Part shown: positions 1-4,102 of the stretch, piece by piece
Layout of the letters: each line of letters opens with the position of its first letter
How positions within the stretch are numbered: position 1 is the stretch's first letter
Source: Alphaproteobacteria bacterium
GTDB taxonomy: Bacteria; Pseudomonadota; Alphaproteobacteria; Rhizobiales; Xanthobacteraceae
Reading direction: 5' to 3'
Assembly: GCA_005884465.1 (NCBI GenBank)
Contig: VAZH01000055.1
Span: 1 to 7,019, forward strand
Length of the DNA stretch: 7,019 nt
The notes under the pieces: generated by a model
Told to the model about the DNA's origin: nothing
Database searches by the model: none
The model's input: the letters and a program-made list of their open reading frames with translations, nothing else
Made by a program: the position numbers and the translations under genes

Positions 1-105
1 GATCGCGGCGATGCGGCCGTTGCTGACGGCAATATCGCGCACGCCCTCGCCGTCCTGATTGACCACGGTGCCTGATTTTAGAATCACGTCAAAGCTCTGG
101 CTCAT
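1..105 (-). CDS. Dihydroorotase-like cyclic amidohydrolase, N-terminal fragment
   Basis: Partial gene running off the left edge; only its first 35 codons are visible. The peptide begins MSQSFDVILKSGTVV and continues with a GEGVRDIAVSNGRIAAI segment. This is the N-terminal beta-sandwich signature of cyclic amidohydrolases (dihydroorotase, hydantoinase, allantoinase): a hydrophobic strand, a GTVV turn, then D-I-A-V-x-x-G-R-I-A-A-I. Dihydroorotase converts carbamoyl-aspartate to dihydroorotate in pyrimidine synthesis. I favour it because, as I recall, rhizobial genomes place such a gene divergent from ygfZ; the metal-binding HxH motif lies outside the window, so allantoinase or hydantoinase is not excluded. 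Two tandem ATGs (106-108 and 103-105) are possible starts. A GAGGA lies directly against the first and 3 nt from the second, so the second is slightly preferred. It is divergent from ygfZ, with a palindromic repeat between them. Confidence 0.7.
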   Translation of the reverse strand, partial: MSQSFDVILKSGTVVNQDGEGVRDIAVSNGRIAAI

Positions 106-128
106 CATTCCTCGTATACAGTTGTCCT

Positions 129-232
129 CCTCATGCTGAGGAGGCCCGAAGAGCCGTCTCGAAGCATCAGACGCATTCTGCGCGTTGTTCATCCTTCGAG
201 ACGCAGGCTGTCGCCTGCTCCTCAGGATGAGG
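129..232. repeat. Two-armed palindromic intergenic repeat (Bradyrhizobium/Rhodopseudomonas type)
   Basis: The left arm (129-168) begins CCTCATGCTGAGGAG and ends GTCTCGAAGCATC. The right arm (190-232) is its inverted copy: read on the minus strand it begins CCTCATCCTGAGGAG and ends GTCTCGAAGGATG. The arms are near-identical at both ends and differ in their middles. A 21-bp spacer separates them. The right arm has its own small hairpin, GCAGGC (203-208) with GCCTGC (213-218), and the left arm has GGC/GCC at 143-145 and 153-155. I recognise the ends as a dispersed intergenic repeat common in Bradyrhizobium, Rhodopseudomonas and Nitrobacter genomes; no official name is assigned here. It lies in the divergent intergenic region between the dihydroorotase-like gene and ygfZ, and could fold into a long cruciform or RNA hairpin in either leader transcript. 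Confidence 0.85.
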
Positions 233-318
233 CTGAGGTTATCCCAGGCCGCGCAGCCCTTGTCGTTTATGACTTGGCGGCTTACGTTCCGCTGCAACAT
301 GTCACAAGAGATTTTTAC

Positions 319-1200
319 ATGAAAGCAGCGTTTCTTCCCGACCGGGGCGTGGTCAAGGTCAACGGTGATGGCGCGCGCGACTTTCTCAACGGCCTCGTCA
401 CGTCGGACGTTACGCTCCTTCGGCCCGGCCTCGCCCGCTTTGGGGCCTTGCTGAGCCCGCAGGGCAAAATAACAGCGGATTTTCTGATCACCGAGGCGTC
501 TTCCGGCCACGGCGGCGGCTTCCTGATCGACTGCCCGCGCGCGCTGGCGCAACCTCTCACGGACAAGCTTGGCTTCTATAAACTGCGCGCCAAGGTCGCG
601 ATCGAGAATCTGTCGGACAGTCTTGGCGTGCTCGCGGCATGGGACGGCGATCCTTCCGTAACGCCGGATCTGGCGTTCACCGATCCGCGCAACCCAGTCC
701 TCGGCTGGCGTGTTCTTGTGCCCGAGGCGCTGGCGCAAAAAGTCGCCGATCTGATTGGCGCGGAGCTGGTCGACAGCGCTGCCTATGAGGCTCACCGCAT
801 CGCCTCCGGCGTTCCGCGCGGCGGACTTGATTTTACGTATGGCGATGCGTTTCCGCACGAAACCAACATGGACCGCCTGCACGGCGTCGATTTCGAGAAG
901 GGCTGCTACGTCGGACAAGAGGTGGTTTCGCGAATGCAGCATCGCGGCACCGCACGCACCCGAACGGTACGCATCATGCTTGAGAATTTTTCACCGGAAC
1001 CGGGCACCACGATCTTCGCCGCTGACAAACCCGTGGGCACGCTCGGCTCGACCGCGGGCCAGAACGGTCTGGCGCTGATCAGGACGGATCGTGTCGCCGA
1101 CGCGCTCGCCGCCGGAGTGCCGCTGACGGCGGGTGGCCTGGCCATCCGCCTTGCCGATCCGGATGACGTGCTGACAGCATCGAGGCAGACCGTCGCATGA
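319..1200 (+). CDS. ygfZ: YgfZ/GcvT-domain folate-binding protein (IBA57-like, Fe-S cluster maintenance)
   Basis: A 293-residue cytosolic protein of the COG0354 family. It is related in fold to the aminomethyltransferase GcvT and binds tetrahydrofolate; family members support assembly or repair of certain iron-sulfur enzymes. The N-terminus has the family's opening pattern (FLPDRGVVKVNGDGARDFLNG, then SPQGKITADF). The diagnostic motif KGCYVGQE is at residues 194-201, with the conserved cysteine at 196, followed by VVSRMQHRGTARTR. The open frame extends up to an ATG at 133, but that stretch is arginine-rich translation of the palindromic repeat. The ATG at 319 is chosen because it opens directly onto the conserved domain and has AAGAG (306-310) upstream. 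At 293 residues it is a little shorter than E. coli YgfZ (about 326). The stop overlaps the tag start (ATGA), suggesting translational coupling. Confidence 0.92.
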   Translation: MKAAFLPDRGVVKVNGDGARDFLNGLVTSDVTLLRPGLARFGALLSPQGKITADFLITEASSGHGGGFLIDCPRALAQPLTDKLGFYKLRAKVAIENLSDSLGVLAAWDGDPSVTPDLAFTDPRNPVLGWRVLVPEALAQKVADLIGAELVDSAAYEAHRIASGVPRGGLDFTYGDAFPHETNMDRLHGVDFEKGCYVGQEVVSRMQHRGTARTRTVRIMLENFSPEPGTTIFAADKPVGTLGSTAGQNGLALIRTDRVADALAAGVPLTAGGLAIRLADPDDVLTASRQTVA

Positions 1201-1823
1201 GCCGATCGGCGCGCCTGCATGGCGATGGCCTGATGCGGTGCCCATGGCCCGGCGAGGACCCGCTTTACATGGCCTATCACGACACCGAATGGGGCGTGCC
1301 GGAATATGATGATCGGGCGCTCTATGAAAAGCTCATCCTCGACGGTTTCCAGGCCGGGCTGTCGTGGATCACGATTCTGCGCAAGCGCGACAATTTTCGC
1401 CGCGCCTTCGACGACTTCCGGCCCGAAAAGATCGCGCGATACAACGCGAAAAAGATTCACGCGCTGATGAACGACGTCGGCATCGTCCGCAATCGCGCCA
1501 AGATCGAAGGCGCGGTCGCAAGCGCCAACTCCTATCTGAAGATCATGGAAGACGGCCCCGGCTTCTCGAAATTCCTGTGGGATTTCGTCGATGGCAGGCC
1601 GAAGGTCAATCATTTCAAGACCACGGCCAGCGTGCCGGCATCGACGCCGCTCTCGATCAAGATTTCAAAGGAACTCGCCGGCCGCGGATTTAAATTCGTC
1701 GGTCCGACCATCGTCTACGCCTTCATGCAGGCCACCGGCTTGGTCAACGACCATCTGGTCACGTGCTTTTGCCATGAAAGCTGCGCGGGGAAGCATCGCG
1801 CGCCGCGCCTCAAAGCCAAATGA
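1197..1823 (+). CDS. tag: DNA-3-methyladenine glycosylase I
   Basis: A 208-residue base-excision repair enzyme that removes 3-methyladenine from alkylated DNA. The N-terminal block has RCPWPGEDPLYMAYHDTEWGV (residues 14-34 region), then FQAGLSWITILRKRDNF, and the C-terminal block has RGFKFVGPTIVYAFMQATGLVNDH. The zinc site of the family is complete: Cys15 and His28 near the N-terminus, His186 and Cys190 near the C-terminus, with the same spacing as E. coli Tag (Cys4, His17, His175, Cys179). Tyr27 and Trp57 align with the base-pocket Tyr16 and Trp46. The residue matching E. coli Glu38 is Asp49. The start at 1197 overlaps the ygfZ stop, with GAGG 11 nt upstream; a shorter start at Met13 (1233) would match the E. 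coli length better and cannot be excluded. The stop overlaps the next gene by ATGA. Confidence 0.96.
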   Translation: MSRSARLHGDGLMRCPWPGEDPLYMAYHDTEWGVPEYDDRALYEKLILDGFQAGLSWITILRKRDNFRRAFDDFRPEKIARYNAKKIHALMNDVGIVRNRAKIEGAVASANSYLKIMEDGPGFSKFLWDFVDGRPKVNHFKTTASVPASTPLSIKISKELAGRGFKFVGPTIVYAFMQATGLVNDHLVTCFCHESCAGKHRAPRLKAK

Positions 1824-2437
1824 CCGCCGGAAAATTGTCCGCGCCCAGGATTTCCGCCCGCGCCTGGCAGCGGATGTTGTCGGGGCGGCGGCTCGACCTC
1901 CTGGATCCCTCGCCGCTGGATATCGAGATCGCCGATATCGCTCATGGCTTGGCGCGCGTGGCGCGCTGGAACGGGCAGACCCGCGGCACGCATATTTTCT
2001 CGGTGGCGCAGCACACGCTGTTGGTCGAAGCCGTGATGCGCGAGCAGACGCCGCGCCTCGATGTCGGGTTCCGGCTCGCGGCGCTGTTGCACGATGCGCC
2101 GGAATACGTCATCGGCGACATGATCTCGCCGTTCAAGGCAGTGCTTGGCGGGGACTACAAGGCGGTGGAAAAACGGCTACTTGCGGCAATCCATATCCGC
2201 TTCGGATTGCCACCGGTGCTTTCAGCCGAGATCGAGCGGCAGATCAAGGAAGCCGACAAGGGCGCGGCCTACCTTGAGGCGACGGAACTTGCAGGCTTTG
2301 CGAAAGCCGAGGCGAAGCGCCTGTTCGGGCGCGATCCCGGTCTGCCGATTTCGACCCGGCAGGATTACCTGACCCCCTGGACCGCGGCCAAGGCCGAAAA
2401 GCGGTTCCTGGCGCGCTTCAAGGCGCTGACTGCGTAG
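1820..2437 (+). CDS. HD-domain phosphohydrolase, YfbR-like (probable nucleotide phosphatase)
   Basis: A 205-residue soluble protein with a complete HD metal-binding set: His65 (SVAQH), His91-Asp92 (ALLHDAPE) and Asp146 (KEADKGAAYLEA). Further features match E. coli YfbR, a 5'-deoxynucleotidase that dephosphorylates dNMPs: an Arg-Trp pair (49-50) about 15 residues before the first His, Glu95 and Asp100 three and eight residues after the HD aspartate, and a following P-F-K like YfbR's P-V-K. The likely reaction is hydrolysis of a nucleoside monophosphate, but HD proteins differ in substrate and this one is inferred only. The start overlaps the tag stop (ATGA) and has no clear Shine-Dalgarno of its own, so translation probably depends on coupling to tag. 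It is the last gene of the ygfZ-tag unit; a hairpin and a new promoter follow. Confidence 0.87.
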   Translation: MTAGKLSAPRISARAWQRMLSGRRLDLLDPSPLDIEIADIAHGLARVARWNGQTRGTHIFSVAQHTLLVEAVMREQTPRLDVGFRLAALLHDAPEYVIGDMISPFKAVLGGDYKAVEKRLLAAIHIRFGLPPVLSAEIERQIKEADKGAAYLEATELAGFAKAEAKRLFGRDPGLPISTRQDYLTPWTAAKAEKRFLARFKALTA

Positions 2438-2455
2438 TTCTTGCTGTGAAACGAT

Positions 2456-2489
2456 GGCGGGCACGGCGCGAAACGCGGCTTTGCCCGCC
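2456..2489 (+). other. GC-rich hairpin after the HD gene; possible weak terminator
   Basis: GGCGGGCA (2456-2463) pairs perfectly with TGCCCGCC (2482-2489), and the loop holds a smaller GCG-CGAAA-CGC stem (2466-2476). It begins 18 nt after the HD-gene stop. No T-run follows, so it is not a standard intrinsic terminator, but it could stall RNA polymerase or protect the 3' end of the ygfZ-tag-HD message. Its right arm overlaps the -35 box of the downstream promoter. Confidence 0.45.
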
Positions 2490-2509
2490 CAACGACTACA
2501 TCATATAAT
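2481..2509 (+). promoter_or_regulatory. Sigma-70-type promoter for the phosphatase gene
   Basis: TTGCCC at 2481-2486 (four of six matches to TTGACA), a 17-bp spacer, and a perfect TATAAT at 2504-2509. Transcription would start near 2516, giving a leader of about 16 nt to the ATG at 2532, with GAAGGA (2521-2526) as ribosome binding site. It is the clearest promoter in the window and sits in the 94-bp gap that separates two gene groups. Confidence 0.6.
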
Positions 2510-2531
2510 CGCCAAAACCCGAAGGAATGCC

Positions 2532-3038
2532 ATGATTCACGTCTGCTCGCTCGCCGCACTCCCCGAGACCGTCAAGGCTACCGGCGCCAGCCATATTCTC
2601 ACCGTGATGGCCAATGTCGATCAGGTGCAACGGCCGGAATCGGTGCTTGAAGCCAATCATCTGAAAGTGCAGGTCGACGACATCACCGAAGAGATCGAGG
2701 GTTTTGTCGCGCCGTGCAATACACATATCGAGCAGGTCCTGAACTTCGTGCGCGGTTGGGATCGCGCCGCGCCGCTGGTTGTCCACTGCTATGCCGGCAT
2801 CAGCCGCTCGACCGCGAGCGCCTTTGCCGCCGCTTGTCTGCTCAATCCGCATCGCGACGAAATTTCGATCGCGCGGCAAATTCGTGCCGCCTCCGCGATC
2901 GCGTCGCCGAACCGTTTGATCGTCAGCCTCGCGGACAAGGCGCTGGGACGCGAGGGGAGGATGCTGCGCGCGCTCGACGAGATGGGACCTGGCAGCATGC
3001 TGGTCGAAGGCCGGCCGTTCCGCATCGATCTCGAATGA
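2532..3038 (+). CDS. Small tyrosine phosphatase-like protein (COG5350-like)
   Basis: A 168-residue soluble protein with the Cys-based phosphatase loop HCYAGISRST at residues 85-94: nucleophile Cys86, phosphate-binding Arg92. An upstream acidic pair, Asp49-Asp50 in QVDDITEE, is placed where dual-specificity phosphatases carry the general acid. The segment VVHCYAGISRSTASAFAAACL is the expected strand-loop-helix. The substrate is unknown: a phosphoprotein, a nucleotide or an inositol phosphate are all possible. The frame is open from an ATG at 2454, but that ATG is inside a hairpin and upstream of the promoter. The start at 2532 is chosen because GAAGGA precedes it by 5 nt and the conserved sequence (MIHVCSLAALPETV) begins there. 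The NAD regulator begins 19 nt after the stop, so the two are probably co-transcribed. Confidence 0.85.
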   Translation: MIHVCSLAALPETVKATGASHILTVMANVDQVQRPESVLEANHLKVQVDDITEEIEGFVAPCNTHIEQVLNFVRGWDRAAPLVVHCYAGISRSTASAFAAACLLNPHRDEISIARQIRAASAIASPNRLIVSLADKALGREGRMLRALDEMGPGSMLVEGRPFRIDLE

Positions 3039-3057
3039 TGCTCTTGAACGACGCCAG

Positions 3058-4035
3058 ATGAGCGAAAAGCCTCTGACGCCGATCGAAATCGGCCTGACCG
3101 CCGCCATCGTCGCGATCGAAGGCAATGAGCCCTTGATCCTCACCGCATCCGGCAGCGACGGCGACAAGCTCGCCGGGCTTCCGTTCGGCCCGTTCGACGC
3201 GGTCTCGCACCGCACCTTCGAGATCGGGCTGCGCGCCTGGGTGGAAGAACAGGCGGGATTGCGGCTGGGCTATGTCGAGCAGCTCTATACCTTCGGCGAT
3301 CGCGGCCGGCATACCCAGGCCGGCGACACCGACGCCCATGTCGCCTCGATCGGCTATCTTGCGCTGACGCGCGCGGCCAACAACGCCTCGCCCGCGCCGG
3401 GCGCGACATTCGAGCCCTGGTATCGGTTTTTCCCATGGGAAGACTGGCGGGAAGCGCGGCCCGCCATGATCGAGCGCGACATCCTTCCAGAACTGACACG
3501 CTGGGCGGCCCAGGGCGAGCAACCGGAGATGGCACGCGCGCTCAGCCGCAAGGATCGGGTCCGGCTTTATTTCGGCACCGAGGGCGCGCATTGGGACGAG
3601 GAGCGCGTCCTCGATCGTTACGAGCTGCTCTATGAGGCAGGACTGATCGAGGAGGCGCGACGGGACGGACGGCCTGCGGCATTGGCGCGCAAGTCGCTTT
3701 CCCCTCTCGGCCTATCGATGCGCTTCGACCACCGGCGAATTCTGGCCACCGCGATGGGACGGCTGCGCGCCAAATTGAAATATCGCCCTGTGGTATTTGA
3801 ACTTTTGCCGCCCGAATTCACACTCACTGAACTGCAACGGACGGTGGAAGCGATTTCGGGGCGGCATCTGCACAAGCAGAATTTCCGCCGGCTGGTGGAA
3901 ACCGGCGCCCTGGTCGAACCAACCGGCGTAATGTCGACACAGACCGGCGGGCGGCCCGCCGCGCTGTTTCGCTTCCGCCGCGAGGTGCTGCAGGAGCGGC
4001 CGGCGCCGGGCCTGCGCGTACGCGGGCGGCGCTGA
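3058..4035 (+). CDS. NadQ/NrtR-like transcriptional regulator of NAD biosynthesis (Nudix plus winged helix)
   Basis: A 325-residue probable DNA-binding repressor. Residues about 10-150 form a Nudix-like domain: a strand TAAIVAI, a modified Nudix box around FEIGLRAWVEEQAGL (54-68), then YVEQLYTFGD and IGYLALT. Residues about 243-308 form the NrtR-type winged helix: RPVVFELLPPEFTLTELQRTVEAI, then HLHKQNFRRLVETGALVEPTG and the wing GGRPAALFRF. About 90 extra residues (roughly 155-240) lie between the domains, making it longer than classical NrtR (about 220-240). That size and architecture match the alphaproteobacterial COG4111 group that I recall being called NadQ, which controls nadABC. The symbol is left blank because this rests on memory. 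The Nudix box is degenerate, suggesting ligand sensing (ADP-ribose or NAD-related) rather than catalysis. No strong ribosome binding site is visible before the ATG, so coupling to the upstream phosphatase gene is likely. Confidence 0.85.
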   Translation: MSEKPLTPIEIGLTAAIVAIEGNEPLILTASGSDGDKLAGLPFGPFDAVSHRTFEIGLRAWVEEQAGLRLGYVEQLYTFGDRGRHTQAGDTDAHVASIGYLALTRAANNASPAPGATFEPWYRFFPWEDWREARPAMIERDILPELTRWAAQGEQPEMARALSRKDRVRLYFGTEGAHWDEERVLDRYELLYEAGLIEEARRDGRPAALARKSLSPLGLSMRFDHRRILATAMGRLRAKLKYRPVVFELLPPEFTLTELQRTVEAISGRHLHKQNFRRLVETGALVEPTGVMSTQTGGRPAALFRFRREVLQERPAPGLRVRGRR

Positions 4036-4086
4036 CGGCCCGACGGCGCCGACGATTTGATGCGAGAGGTCCTTAAGCTCGGGCCG
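4036..4086 (+). other. Inverted repeat in the leader of the DUF2339 gene
   Basis: CGGCCCGA (4036-4043), starting right after the regulator's stop codon, is perfectly complementary to TCGGGCCG (4079-4086), with a 35-nt loop. A smaller competing pairing exists inside: CGAG (4063-4066) with CTCG (4078-4081), which shares bases with the right arm. The structure ends 6 nt before the GGGAGG ribosome binding site. It could modulate readthrough from the regulator gene, or translation initiation. No T-run follows, so it is not a typical terminator. Confidence 0.4.
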
Positions 4087-4102
4087 ATCGCTGGGAGGCT
4101 TG

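Noticed and set aside
260..288. Possible ygfZ promoter TTGTCG, 17 bp, TACGTT
   Set aside because: The -10 box matches the consensus at only half its positions, so it is not distinguishable from chance. The real promoter is probably in 233-318 but I cannot place it.
906..1613. Minus-strand open frame of 235 codons antisense to ygfZ and tag
   Set aside because: It spans the junction of two well-supported genes and shows no recognisable domain; long antisense frames are common in GC-rich DNA.
2496..3591. Long minus-strand open frames antisense to the phosphatase and NAD regulator genes
   Set aside because: They cross gene boundaries, have shadow-like composition, and the plus-strand genes carry diagnostic motifs.
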